Positions 22,401 to 37,400 of a DNA stretch of 64,000 nt are shown piece by piece. The position numbers and the translations under genes were made by a program. This DNA is from Opisthocomus hoazin (taxonomy: Eukaryota; Chordata; Aves; Opisthocomiformes; Opisthocomidae). How positions within the stretch are numbered: the first letter of the stretch is position 1; each line of letters begins with the position of its first letter. The notes under the pieces were generated by a model. It was not told the origin of the DNA. It made no database searches and saw only the letters and a program-made list of their open reading frames with translations. The stretch covers positions 24,621,979 through 24,685,978 of the forward strand of contig NC_134421.1 in the NCBI RefSeq assembly GCF_030867145.1, given 5' to 3'.

Positions 22401-25400
22401 TAAGAATTCTCCACTTGTTGAAGAAAACAGTATTCTGTTAGCTTTAGTGACATGCCTTATATAGGCTTAGAAAATACCTGCTTTTACTTATCTGCAGTTT
22501 TCTTAAACATCTTGGTACCAGAGTTTTAATTAACAAATGCCGTGGAATATTAATCTTGTATATGTACTCTGCTAATTTCATGGCTGCCGTGTCTATCCTT
22601 TTTCCAAGCTAAAACATTATAGCTAGATATTCTGCTCTTAGACAAATTTTTATTTGCTGCTTATAAACTCTGCAGCACTTTCTTCTAGGAACTTTGTACT
22701 CCAACACAAACTAAAGCTTTGAGTCAGGACAATTATACTATTTTTTCAACAAAAAACAGATTATATAGTCTGATCTATCATGCACATCTTGTTTTCTCAT
22801 GCTTATTTCAGTTGCTTGAAATACCTTATTTGAGTTTTCATACACGTGGATTCCACACATGTTTGTGGCAACTCAGTGTTAATATTATTTTTTCTATATA
22901 TAAATTTCTCCAAATATTTCTGTGGAAGCATACAATTAATCTATTTTCATTAATTATATTTAGATTTGCAAATTTTGTGGATTTCAACCCGAGTGGTACA
23001 TGTATAGCTTCAGCAGGTTCCAATCACACAGTGAAACTGTGGGATATTCGAATGAACAAGCTACTGCAGCATTACAAAGGTAAAAGCAATGTAGTTTGTT
23101 GTATTTTCTTTAGAATGAAGCTCTTTGCTACGAAATGTGATTTATTTAGGTTGTATGATTTCATTCCTTACTGGGGGAAGTGGGCAAACAGGTCATACTG
23201 GCATTCTGTACGTAATCTTTTTTGTAGTCTAGCAACCTTAAAAACTCAAACTGAATCCTGATTACTCATTTGCAATGTTTCTCTTATTTGCTTAGCTCTG
23301 TTCTAAAAATTGCTTTGGAGAGGCTGCTATGCCCCAGCATTTTTGTTGTTTTTCCTTCAAATGAAGTAGGTTGTTCTTTGGGAAATAGAAAAGAGCAAAG
23401 AAATAAAGTGTAGATAGATGTCCTGTTATTAGATATCTAGTCTTTGAATATTGTCTTCTGTAAATTAGTTCACAGAGCAGGGGTTAATTGTGTATCGTTC
23501 CATCCTTCTGGTAACTATCTCATCACTGCTTCTACTGATGGTACCCTTAAGATTTTGGACCTCTTAGAAGGAAGACTTATTTACACTCTTCATGGACACA
23601 AGGTATACAAAATAATCCTATTTAAATGGAGATTTTAATAAGCTATTCAGTATCTTTTCAAAGGCAAAGTAACATGTATGCCATCGTGTCTTGTATCTTG
23701 CAACTTGCAGATAAACTTTAGCAAAGTATTGTATTAATACACCTTGTCACAAGTACATAAGGAAATGCATCAATTTTACCTACGACCATGCAGTTCATCT
23801 GTCAGTGTTGTATGCATCCTTGATGTTAAGTTCTGAATTAATTAATAATTCACTCTCTTGATTGTCAAAGTCAATTATTTGGCACATTAATCTTTTGTTT
23901 ATTGAAAAACAGTGCTCTCTGAGGAGGGGGAAGCTTGTGGAAGATAACTTTTGTGAGGAATGGTAGACATTTTCTCCCCTTCCTCTTAATGCAAAACAAA
24001 CCCTACTTTTGATAATCAATCGCTCAAAAACATTGTCTTGAGTAATGTCATATAAACTTGATAATTCTTCATTGCAGTTAAAATACAGTATCTAAGGAAA
24101 ATGCCACTATTTTCCTAGTATTGATTGTAGTAATTGTAATGCAGTATCTTACAAAGTTGTGCAATAGTAACTCTTAAATCAAGTTGTTTTGTGAAAATTT
24201 CACTGCAGTTAAATTGTTCCTTATTTTATTAAAATTGAAAAATCTGTTTATATTGGATAACGGTAGAAGTGTTTTTCTCTTTGCATTAAAATACCGTGAT
24301 TACAGCAATAGCATAATTCTACTGTATGCTAATTTTGTTTCCTTCAGGGACCTGTGCTTTCTGTGACTTTTTCAAAAGGTGGTGAAAAATTTGCCTCAGG
24401 TGGAGCAGATGCTCAGGTTTGTGGTATTGTCTCTTTAAGTTAAGTGTCTTAATGTTTGTTACAGTGGATGGGAGTTAAATATAGTATGTCACAGGAACAT
24501 GCTAATTACTGTATACTGACGTGCATTCTGTCTGGTAGTGTGTTATACGGACTTTGTTTAGCCTAACGTTAAATTTGAGGAGAAACATTATAAATACATA
24601 ATATAAAAACTTATTTACCATACTAAAGTTTTTTATGAGCATTTTCAGTTCCAAAATGAAACTTATGATTCCCAGGTAATTCTGAAATGTTGACCTTTCT
24701 TTTCATTAGTACTTTCTTGTGAGTTTTATGAAGATTGATGTATTATACTTAACTTGAGAGGAAGTGCGTGTATTAAACTAGGTCACATGACAGAAGAGTC
24801 ATCTGAGAAGCTACAATGACGGAAAGGACCTACAGTATTAAGCCTAACTCAACCTCCCAAATAAATGCTAGTGTACTCTGGGAGTGCTTGTCTTATTGCA
24901 AGGTTCCTTTGAATTTGGGGCCGCCTGAATGATATGCGTGTTCAGTGCAGTCATGTCATTGCCTTTCTCCTGCTCTGACTCCATGCTGTAGTGCTGGTGG
25001 CATGTGGGATCATGGAGTGAGTAGGTATTTTAGTGCAAAATCTGAGATGACTCATGTTTCTCAGCAGTTTGCTGTAGTGGCTTCATGCTGAATGCATGAG
25101 GAAAGATACAGTTTCATCAGGAAGTGCTTTCTTAGGTAAAAACTGAATTTTGAAAGTTGTCATAGTAGGTCTAATAATGAATTGTGGTTTATTTTACTTT
25201 ATAGAAAGGCACATTTTTATCTGTTGAAGTTTTTCCCTCTTTCTTGTGAATGTTCTGTTGGGAGAGGGCTACTTACTTTGCTGTAACTTTCACGTTTGTA
25301 TTGTAAGTTTTAATGTGCCTATGTATATATCTATAGTAAACATAAGAACTTTATTCCTCAGTGTCCATTTTCTGTTACACATGTACTCCACAAACATCCT

Positions 25401-28400
25401 TTTCTGCTGACCTGTCCATAGCCCTCTTCCAGGTGTGCCAGGAGAGTGGTGTTGGGACTTCTTCTCAACTCACTGTGATAGAATTAAGTTGGTTTACTGT
25501 AAATGTAGGGTGTATTCATTTGAAGAGTTCTGCTGGCAGGTCAGCAATGTCAAGCTGATGAGCAGAGGCTGGCCATAGAAGTATCATCTTCTATCCCTCG
25601 TACAGTATCTAGAAGATAGTCAGTCTGCAGCATGAGTTGGAGGCAGCTGATTCATTGTAAGTTTACCACAGATTACTTGCTCTATACACATATTATTTGA
25701 AGACTTACATTCTCAGACACCTGATAAAATCTAGTTTTTCTCCATCAAAGACGGAAAACCAGTATGTCTGCTTCTAGTTTCAAGTTTCTTTCTGGCTGGT
25801 GCAGAGCTGGCTGAACGCTTTGTTCAAAAGCACATGAAGTATATGAAGCAAGCACTGGATACTTTTTTGTTTCTTCCTGTTTGCTTCTTCCCTCAATCAA
25901 AAAAACCCAAACGTAGTGTTCTGAAGTTCATGTTCTTCACGCTTCTTGGCTGTATGTGCACATGACAAATTATTTCATTTACATACTTTCATGGAAAACA
26001 TAAGACCTTCTAAGTGAAAGAGCAAAGTTATACCTATTTCTTTGGAAGGTAGCCTGTGCTATTATTTCAGTTCTTACCATATAGAAGAGACAACTCATTG
26101 CGTCTGGTGACTGCCTTGACATAAAGGAAAATACTTCCTTATGAAATAACTATTCTTCTATGGTTGTGCATAGATGCTTTTACACTGCATTGCAGTTGAG
26201 ACACTCAGTGCATATACAGATGTTTCCATGCTGGTTTTACGAATTTTATCTGTGATAATGAAGTTGAAGTGGCATGGCCTTCCACTTCAGGGTGAAATGA
26301 AACATATTTAGAGCTTGAGCAGCTCAAATGCTCACCACTGATGAAAGGTCCTGCTTCTGCTGCCTCCTGCCTATACCCTTGTTTACACTCAGTGCTGAGC
26401 CAATTTGATTTGCTAAACCAGCAGAAAATTAGCCTGAAAAAATAGATAAAAGCCACATAAAAAATGTGAATAACTTTTATGCTGGTTTGGGTGATGGAGG
26501 TGGTGGAACTACATGGCTGAGGAGGGAGACAAAGCAGGACCTCCTGTTTATGGTACAGTGAGCTGCTGTGAATCAACGAATCTAATACTGAAATGTCCTG
26601 CGAGTGCCAGGTTCTGAGGCAGGTTTGTATAGTTTGTACTGAGATCCACGCATCTTGCTTTCACTGTTACTAATGTCCGAGTTAGCCTGGGTCCATCTTG
26701 ATTGGTGCATTATGTATCCTAGTACATATTTAGGGTCTTCCACTCAAGAGTCATGGAAGTTGTTGAACATGAAATGAATTTGTAACAATGTAGCTACTTA
26801 GCAATATATTAAAAATATTATATAGTCTGCTTGGAATTTCTGTGAACAGATCTGTGATTTGTGCTGCTTGTGTATAGCTTATTAATTTCTGAAAAATACT
26901 TTTAATGGTTGTCAAAGTGGACAGGCTTCAAGTAGTTACTGATATGATGGCTTCTTACAGGTATTACTGTGGAAAACCAACTTTGATTCATCTGATTATA
27001 AAGAAGTTCTTAAACACCATATTAGAAGAACACATATTGATGATCCTCCTCATCTTCTTGATATTTACCCAAGGTCACCTCATCTCCATGATGAAAAACT
27101 TGAGTCAGTTGAGGTGAGTGTGATAAGTAATCTAATAAAGGAAACCAGAAGCTTTTGTAAACGCTATCTGTCTAGTATTTATAGTTAAATGTGTTCTCTA
27201 TTTACCAGAGAACTTTTTGTATGTATAATGCTTTGGAATTTTGTTATGTATAATACCTATGAATCCACATGAAGGTTACTAGGCTAGCTGATGCTGTCGG
27301 ATTTATCCTGGTGAGTTCGTCTCATGCTGCTTGTGTGAGTCTGTACTCTACACTTGGTTTGAACAAAGCATAGGCGATAATCTGGTTTCTGAAGTAACAT
27401 GGCAACTGTTGCAGAAGATATCTGAGTCTGCAGTGAGCTTTAGGATACTATTCAAAATGTATCATTATAAGCAGAACAAGGTGGGATCATTACTGAAAGT
27501 CAAATACTTGATTGTCACAAGTTGTCCCTCTTTCGAAGACCTTCAGGTATTATGAGAAGATCTTCATATCTATCTAAAAGTTTAGGAAGCCTTTCTAGGC
27601 TGGTAGTGTGTTTTATGTCACTATGTAGTCCGAGTTCCTCTTCAGCTACTTTACTGTCAAACCTTCTACCAGCAACCCTTGGGAATATTGGGAATTAGGG
27701 AACAAAAGTGAAATGTCAAATATTCTGTGGCAGTATTTGGACAATGCTGTGTTTGCTGGGTTGTCTGAAAGCTATGCTAAATAGGTAAACAGTACTATGC
27801 CTGAGACAAGACCATTGTTTATGCTAAAAACTCGGGGATATATTTATGACTGTCTTTGGTAGATCTGACTAGGTTCTGCATGGTGATTACCTGTACTTTT
27901 ATCTCTTCTTTGATATTCTCCAAGTGCCTCTAATGTCCAAGAACTGTATCTGATACAAATCTAGGAACTTTTTGGTTGCTGTCATATACTAATAGAGTAC
28001 TACAGAAATGCACTATTACCTTTTTTTGTTTGTATGAAATGCAGATACTGCTGCTGTGGCATTTGTTTCCTGCTTAGATTTTTAAAACATTGAGCTTTGA
28101 GGATATTGAGCTGCTTTCTGTGTATGTGTGCAGTGCAAGTAGTATAAAGATTGGGAATATTTTGGTGGAGGAGGGGAACCCTGATGGAATCTATCACAAA
28201 GTCTTCTTATGTGTCTAGTTCTGTTGTCAAGTTGGATGTGAAGCTTTCTAATGCTTAGTATTTTGGTCAGAACAAGAACAGGACAACTGCATGTATGACA
28301 AGGTTCGTAAGCAAACTTCTTTGCCAGACTGTCATATTCACTGTAAGGTCAATGTATGAAGTTAATTTTACCAGTAGCAGCCTTCAGTATAGGCGGTCAG

Positions 28401-31400
28401 TGCTGGAGCAAACTCAATCACAGTATTTTCCAGAAAATTTAAACCACTCTAGCTGCATCAACAGCTTGCTTCAAGACACAGTCAAATCGCATCCAGTTAT
28501 AGCACATGTTAAACAAACACAGTAGCTTGTAGCTGCAGGGTTCGGTTGCTTTCTTTTCAGGTCAATTTTTCCAGACCTCTGCTGCTCAGATGCCTGGCAA
28601 AGATATGAAAATTCTCTAAAGCAATTTTCCAGAATTTTTTATTTTTTTGTCCCCGGTCCCAGGTAATTGAAAAGCTGTGCTAAAGTATTAAGGCGTTCGG
28701 GCTGAAGTTAAACTAAGGCTAGGAAGTACCTCATTACCGATTTGATAGTTGAATGTCAAGAAATTATTTATCAGTTACCTTTGACAGATTTCACTTAACC
28801 TAATACCTGCATTTCTCCATGCCAGTAACATTTATAGCTTATAGGCTTCTGGGGTGGCTGCTCCCTAAGAGTGAATGGGCCTTATGGCTTTGTTGTTTGT
28901 AGCAGTTTTGGACTCTTGTGGTATATTTTCTGGCCTGATTTCAGGATTTTAAGAGTAAGGTTGCTGTGTTTATTCTATTAATATGATGTTATCTGTAGAA
29001 TATCTTGCACTTAAATGAACATGAAGTATGTTACGTTCTTTGAGACAGAACAGTGTCTGATATTTTCAACAAAACTGATATTACTGTAACTACTGTAACT
29101 ACTATATTTTTATATTTGTAAATTTAATATAATAATGATTAGGAGGATCTCCTTTGCAGCTTATTTTTAGAATTAATGTAATAATATAATAGTTTAGAGA
29201 GTGTTAAAGTGAAGGTAGCAAATTTTTGTTGCTCTGTCTGTCTTTTCCTATTTTTTACTGCCCCTCTTGTCTGTCCCAACAAAAATTATGGGGGGTTTTG
29301 TTGTGGCACGAAAGAACAGACCTCGCCATCTGGACAGAGATATAACTTATCTAGACAAAACTAGTATCAGGTTACTACCAGCAGTAACATGCTTTAGTGG
29401 CGCTAACTATGCTTGAAATTTTTCCGTGTTCCATCTTCTTAAGTATTTCTTCCTTTAACTGAAAAAAAGCAGTGTTTCTAGCCCCACTGTGCTATGCTGT
29501 ACCTTGGAGAACAAAAAAATGAGAAAAATTTTTGTCCCTCTTCACTTAAAACATACTTTTTTTTTCTTTTAACATCCCTACCTCTTTCTAAGCAACATGC
29601 AATAGAGAGAATTTTAGCACTAGGCAGTTCCACTACAATACCACCTTCATCTTTCTATGGCTAATCATATTTCTAATATACCAGGGAAAGGAGGAACTGA
29701 AACGCCGACATGTCAGAGGGAGCTTTTGGAGGTCATCTGGTCTTGTTGCCAATGGTACACCAAGATAGCCGTGGGTGTGTCTAGTGAGGGGTGCCTTGAA
29801 CAAGGGTGGAGATTCCCCCCCGTCTCTCTGGGTGATCTCTTCCGTTGGAGTGCAGCAATTGTAATGACACAGTTTTCCCTAGTATCTCATCTGTACCTCA
29901 GATAAAATGCAGAACTCCTTGCTTTCTGTTTATTTTCTTTTTCACGAGGATGATTTATCTTAATTAAACTGAAGTAACAGTATTTTAAGAGGCTTGGTAA
30001 CATATGCAAGAGTTACAGGAGGCAGTTCAAATATGGGATATTTAAAAGTCTAGATGACCTTTTAAGGCTTGCTACAAGCCAATACGATGTCATCTAGACA
30101 CTTGAGATGTGTTATAATACATGGCCCTGAGTTATGCTGAGCTGGTGAAGTTTAGTCACGTCTATAGCAGGAATGAAGATGGATTGCCTCAGGATAAAAT
30201 TCAAAGTGGTAGAACACAAAGTTCAACAGATGTACATGTAAAACTTGAGGGAAGTAATTCTGTCTGTGCTTTTTTAATTCCTAATGTTTCATGTCTCTCC
30301 AGGTTTCTTACTGCTTTTGGATAGTTGTTGCTTCTGTGTCCCTGCTTGCCTCACTGTGGCAAGGTCCCTGCTATTTCAGAACTTGATTCTGGGAAAATAA
30401 TACACACATAATGAAGCTGGCTTTGCTCAGAATTTATTCAGCTGGTTTCAGAGAGGCAGTTGTAGTGTTTTCACTCATCACCAGTTGGAAATGCCGTTTT
30501 GAACAAAACAGCTTGCACAAAGGCATTAAGAATTGCAGTTATCACCTGGTATTTTGCCTTCAGGATAGCGACTGAAATGTGAAGCATAAGCGTACTTTCA
30601 CCTTTTCTCAGAACTTTTCCTTATTTACTCTTCAAAGGTATACACAGAGCCAGTAATGTTTAAGATACCTTTTCTAGTTTTTTCTCTCATCCTGCCTGCT
30701 TTTTGAAGTGTAATTAAATTTTACAAGAAATTCTTTATCTGTATCCCCTCCTTTCAGACCAGCAGTAGCCTGAATTTTAACACAGTGTTGATTTTCATGT
30801 TCTTGACTTAAATCTTTACAACTGTTCTGCAGCCTCACTGATCAATGTTATTCTTAAATATTCAAACAAGTAGAGGTCTAAAGCTTATAATCATTACAAT
30901 TATTCAGACAACTAGGAAACGTAAGTAAATTGCTTGTTCTCTGAAGGCGCCTACTTTTTTCCATTAACCATAGAGGTAATCTTGGGTGACCAGCTCAAAT
31001 ACAGGTTTTTAGCAGTATGTCTAAATTTAGCTGAGATAAATCCCAGTCATTTTCTCTCTGTGAAATAAGAACCTTTTGGAGATATTTTAAAAGAATGTGT
31101 TTAAACAGTAATGCAGTTTTGGTGCAATATACGGAAAGAAATGCATTCCACTTGGTGACAGTAGTATTTCTAAGTTTTTCCTATGTTTATACGTAATTAA
31201 TCTTTCCTATACCAGAGACCTCTTTAAAGCGGATGGACGACAGGAAGAACAGTTTCCTTTAAAAACATAGCATTGATGTTTGAACATATTAAGATGTGTA
31301 GAGTTTATATCTTGAGCATGGAAAGCTACTGTTTGTTGATTTAGCGTCATCTTAAAATTTTCAGTGTAGTTTCCGTTGTAAATATTTTCTTAGATAAAGG

Positions 31401-34400
31401 AAATCCAAATACATGCTAGGTGGCAGTAGAAATAAGAATATATGGCTTGCTTGACTTGAGGGCTCCAGTCTAGCACAAAGAACAGTGTTTAATCAAATTA
31501 AAAGCTGAATTTCTCTTGGTATGTTTGGAGAGACTATTTCACAGCTAGCTGCTTCAATATCGTAGGAAATACTTTGTGCGAGTCGTTTAAAATTTCTTTT
31601 AATTTTATTAATTTTTAGTATTTTGATATAACACTAATGTCGTATGAAAAGCATTATAAAAATAAAGTGAAGTGTGGGATTTTTTTTTAGATTGGATGTA
31701 TTTTATTAAAATCAGCAGAGGGATAGCTGCAGAGGCATAATCATTTACTTAAAGCTTATGGCTGTGAATCACATGCTTAGTTTGGCCTGCTTCTTTTGTT
31801 CCTTCCCTAGTTCTCTGTCCTAAGCAGTCATCCTAATTCCCGCCTCTCACTTTCCTGAAATAATATATTTTGGGTTTTCTCCACTTCAGTCTTTAGCAAT
31901 CTGTAAATCCTTACATGAAATGTTCTGTAGAAACCTTCCTTCAAATATATTTTCTTGTGCTATGGATCAAAATGGGATAATTGTATCATCGTATTGGAAG
32001 AAGTTAATGAAAATACTTATGTATCAGTTTACCAGATAATTAAAAGAAAGCTTTGGGAGAGGGTTTTTGAAAACCTTTAATACATGACAGTTCTCTCTAC
32101 CTTGCTTTTTGGTGTTCTGTTTTTTTCAGATATGTTTGGTGATATTATTTGACAGCTAACTACATCACCTTGTCAGGCAATGTCAAGTCATTTAAAACTC
32201 TTACACTTAGCTTCAGTCCATTACCTCATTAATTTTAGTGCAATATTAAACACGAATATTTTCAAGAAGGGTTTAGCTACAACCTTCATGGTTTTGTGCT
32301 CTTTTCTTTAGGCACTTTGCTACTTCTGACTTGATGCTTAACAATTTTGTATAACTCTATATAGAGGTATATCTTTTAATATGGTCTATGACAGTTCCTG
32401 CAGCCCAAGTCAGTGTTTGCAATGCCCACATCCTCCCCTTAGCTCTGATAAAGCAGTAAGCAGAGCTATATGCAGAGGAGACTTTCATTCCAGCTCCAGG
32501 ATGTGACATTTCCACATAAAAAGCACATTTTCTTAACTTAATCACACCATGTATTTATTTAGCAACCTCATAGCAAGAAAAGCATTTAATTCATTCTTCA
32601 ATATTTGATGTATATGACAAGGAGGTATTAGAGAAGATGTTTCAAGAGCTATTAGTAATACCACAGTAGGTCCTCTACATTAGAGTGTAGATAGGTGATA
32701 GGCACCTGCTGTTCCTCATCTGTAGAGTCCTGCAGGTGCATTGTCCTCTTTTCAGTGCCTGAATGATGCATGTCAGAAAAAGACTTTAGGCTTAGCTGCT
32801 CGTAGGATGATTGACACTCCGATAATGTGTTAATTATATTTATGATAGTTATGCTGGGTGCTAAACAAATATACGTTCTTTAGGACAGCTGTCTGTTTAA
32901 TCTAAAAAGACAGGGTATGCATGGTGGGGTGAGAAAAATTTGCAGTTCCCTGCTTCCTCACCTTAACTCTGATAGTGGTAAGCAATACTATATGCAGCGG
33001 AGACTAATCAGATTTCTGTAGAAAAGCAATTAAAGGAGAAGTCCAGTTAAAATGGTAGAACTTTGAGATAAATGTAAAAGTTACTACTTAGACCATGTTA
33101 TCTGGTTTTGGTTCTCCTTTTTCCCTTTCTTTCTTCCAAGTCTATTTGACAAAATTGGAAGAAAGCAAGACTTGATCCTAACATCTACAAATTGAAGGAG
33201 AATTATAAGTTATCAGCTCTGATGGCTCTGTAGAGGATAGGTTTTCCTGATTGTCTGTGGGTAGCTCGTTCTCGATTGATGCAACTATGATCTGAATTAA
33301 GTGACAGAATACCTATAAAAATGAGCTCATGCATGAAGAATGGCATGTTGAAACTGAATCCAAGAAAAAGCTAAGCACTGCTGGTCAGAAAGGTGAACTA
33401 GCTTGAACTAGCTTAAGAATAGAATTAAAATCTTTCCTGAAGGAAGTCTTGTCATCTGTGATTTGTAACTGCTGCAAAGTGTGAGGATCACTTTCAGCTT
33501 GACTGAACAGGTAACATCTGTATTTAAATGTCTTTTTACCTTCTTTGTTCATCTTCTTCATCCCCCACCCCCCACATTTACAAAGGAAGATCTTACTTCT
33601 GTTAATTTTAACCGAAATTTCTGCATGTAAGTTATGAAAAACCAAATGAACTGAATGAAAAGGCTTCAGGCAGTACAAGATGCTGTTGCCTGCCTTCCTT
33701 GGCTGGTAATTCCAGTTTTATGATCTCAGTTCTAGCTACTTAACAAATGGATCTCTGACCTAAAATTCCATATGCCAATGTATGGACCCTAGCATCAGGG
33801 ATTTTTGCTTGTGCAAATAGTACTGAAGCTGTTACTGAAAGAGCAGTCTGGCTGAGCCAGAGTTTTGACAGTCTTCAGGTGAAATGGTAGGCCCTTTCTC
33901 CTTGAAAAGGCAAAATAAAATGACCCCTGTATCTAATGAACTTTCAGCAACTGAAATATAACCCTGTCACTAGGCAAGTGTGCGTTAGGGGATTTTTCTT
34001 TATGGTTTTTCCACTTTCAAGTAAGATGGTTGGAACTGATAGTGTCTCTTATAAGGCTGTTGTTGGATTACTGATAAAAAGTTCATTTCTCTTTACTACA
34101 CAGGACTTCTTGGTGATTTGAAAGTCATCTAGTCTTTCTGTGAATCTTGTCAGTTCATAAAATAAGAACAGTACTTCTATACATCACAGGGAGGGCAAAT
34201 GTATTGGACTGTGACACACCTATAGATAATACAATGGTAGGAAAAATACGCACACAGATTTTCATGGGGACGATAGTGTGATCCTTAGGTGAAACACTAA
34301 GATAGATAAAAGCAGCAGCTTTCCTGAACTTTATATTCTCTTATATTTTATATTTTCTTTGTACTTCACTTTCAGGAAAGGACATTAGCAAAATATTGCT

Positions 34401-37400
34401 AAAGTTACAGAATAACCCATGTAACCACGATAAGTGAGTGATCCAACTGTGGTATTAAGACATCAAAATCACAGGTGTTGTGATGACATATCTGATCAGT
34501 CAGCCTCTGACATTATCCCGGTATAAAGCAGTTTTTCTTGTGGTTTTAGGAACAGCATTGTTTGTGTTTGGCCAGTGAAGTTATCACAGAATTCAGTGTT
34601 ACCTTCTACCTGATTTCCACAACAGTGTTTTTCAAGTTACCTTGACAGTCAGAATTGACACGTAAGAAGCAATCATGTCGACAGTCTGGCTGTTTGGTTG
34701 TGATAGGTAACATGAAGAACTTCAGTGTGAGTTGGGGACTGATCGATCTGGGCTGCTAAATGTGTGCTCACTTTCAGCTTTGTTGCTAGTGATATTCCCA
34801 TGTCAGTAAGGCAGCTCGGGCTTAGGGACTAGCTTGGCGCATGCCTTCCTATGCATTGCTGAACCAGAGCGTGTGCAACCACATTGATCCTAGCTCAGAC
34901 TGAGTGGGAGTGGGACTTACAAGCTGTGGTATGAGACTGCGGGTGAGGATGTGCCCTGAGTAAACTACAACAGGCAGCGAACCAGTGTAACATAAAAAAC
35001 GGGGTCCATCAGAGTTGTATATGGAAACCTCCACAAGTGGAGGGCTACTGCTGTCTTTGGACTGTAACAAACTGATTGAGCATCACTGCTAGAAGGCAGC
35101 TCTCAAGTCCAAAGTTACCAAGAGCAATACACCACTTCTGCCAGGGACAATTACCCTGGTGGAAGGAGGAATAGGAAAGATGGCCTGCGACTGCACCCAC
35201 AAGTGACTGATGCTGGAAAGTAAAACTCAAAGGTGACTTTCAGGAGCTTTTATAGCTGTTGTGCACATGCAAAAACTTTCAAAAGCACCTGCAAGTGACA
35301 GAGTTGGGAAGTTGTTTGAATGCTTCCTACTGTTCAGCAGCATCACTGGCCACTCTGTTAATTGCATGGCTTCAGCCTTGGGCAGGTTTTGAGTTAGCTG
35401 TCTTAGTAAATCCATTTCAAACTAGTATTTGTAACTTCCTTTTTATTGATTTGTTATACAGCTGAACTTCTTTATATTTGCACCTCCTGTGGTAGGAATC
35501 CCCAAACTTAGTTTTGGGTGATGGGTGTTTATGAAGTATAAATTGTATTTCTGTAATTAACGCGCATCTGGATTCTTTTTCTGTATTATATGATTGCATT
35601 TTACACAGAGGGTAACATCTTACCTTTATTTTTACAAACTTTAAAGCCGGTTTCCAGTCTTTAGTGAGTAGTGGTGCCTTAACATAGCAAGTGGTCCTTT
35701 TCCCTTCAGTCTTATTTCCCTTTCTCTGCTGGTGCTGAAATAATAATAATATAATTAATTTTCAACAGGTCAACCCTACCTTTGATGTGACTAATACACA
35801 AACACTTGACCCACCTGTCATAGAGATTAGTTCCTCTTCATCTTTCAATACTTGGGTAAGTTGCCTTCTGAGAGGGAAAAAGAAAGGAGAAAAATAACCT
35901 AAGGTATAGCTTAAAATAACATCAGAAATGTGCTCTTTCTGTCTGTATGAATGAATTGTATTTTTTTAACAGTTGTCAGCTGCTCAGAACTCAATATCCT
36001 ACCTTCTCAACCTTTCTTTCACAGTTCCCAAGGCTAACCAGAAGATGGTGTAATAGCAAAGCTTTTACGCTTTACTAGTAATTTTACCTATATGCTAAGC
36101 AGAAATTCTACTATGAGCCCATGCTAATTATATCTAAATATTACTGTTATAATTTGTGGCTTATTCTTAAACACTTTCTGTAACTCTGTCTTTATCTGAA
36201 AATTATGGGAAACCTAAATAATAGTTGCCTGATTGATAAAATTCCAAAAGTGATGATTTTTTTTTTCTCCTTTTAAGGCATCTAGTAGTTCTCTAGGAGG
36301 AAAAAAAAGTAACACATTTTAAGACAGATTCATAGGATTAGATCCTTCTAGTGTTAGCTTTTCATATGACATTGGTATGGCATGTGGGAGGAAAGGAAGG
36401 CAATGTTTTAATGGTAGTTCCGTGGGAGGAGAAATATGCTCTCCTGGTAGAAATCTAAAAGACGTACTGTTCTAGATTTAGGTTAAAATGAGAATTTCTC
36501 TTTTAGCTCTGAATCTGTTCCTGTGAAGGCATAAATGGTATCTTGAGCAGTTTTAATTACTATAACAAGAGTTTGTGTGGCTGAAGGGTTAGTACATACG
36601 AATTAGGCAGCAGGTGTAGTTTCTGCTGTTCTACTTTGTCATGAATGCTTTATGAAAAGGTATGTTGTGAAGGTACTTTATAAAATTCTTTACAATCATT
36701 TGTTGAAGATCATGATACAGAGGTTGTTGTCTAAGAGAAACCTTTTCTTCAAAACAAACAATCATAGAATAACTTTTACTTCAGAGATGATGATTTCATA
36801 TATTTTAAAGGCTAGCAGTTGTCGTGTTTTCACAATGGAAATATGGTTCTTTAAGATAACTTCTGTCAAAAGTAGTTGGCAGACTAACAGAAATCTCTTC
36901 AGTAGGCTTGACAGTGGATTGTGGAGGATATGATTTATTGGCTACCTATCACTTTAAAATACTCTGTGTTCATTACTTCCTAATCCTGATACTGATCACA
37001 GAATTCAAATGTATGGTTACACTGTAATTCTTTGTTACATACCTATACATCTGTCAATCATTTAATGTCCTTCATCAATGCTTTTGATATGAGAGCAGTT
37101 TATAAAACTTTATGCCCAGAACTCATAGTAAGAATAAGTTGACCCACCAGAGACAGCATCCATTTGATTGTTGACTGGCTGGCTTTATAGTCTTCATTAC
37201 AAAAATGTTGCTTCAAAATTGATACCTTTTGACTGTCAGTAACCAGTACTTTTTTTTCCATTATCTTGATCTCCTGTTCACCATTGATTCTCACCTTTCT
37301 GCATCTGAACATTCACCATCTGCATCTTTTTTCCGTCTAGCAACACTTCTGTATCCTTGTTACTCAGACTACAGCCTTAAGGACAGGTGCTCTGTCCATC

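Larger units (their letters stand above)
27114..35768 (+). other. POC1B: POC1B intron 9
   Basis: 8655 bp, AT-rich, with one degraded CR1 piece (29690-29900), a diverged 50-bp duplication (32432-32483 and 32956-33005) and many short chance frames. No embedded gene recognised. Confidence 0.65.

Noticed and set aside
22719..23261. 180-codon frame around POC1B exon 6
   Set aside because: Only 22964-23079 is exon. The flanks are intron read-in and read-out, as shown by the splice sites and alignment to human POC1B.
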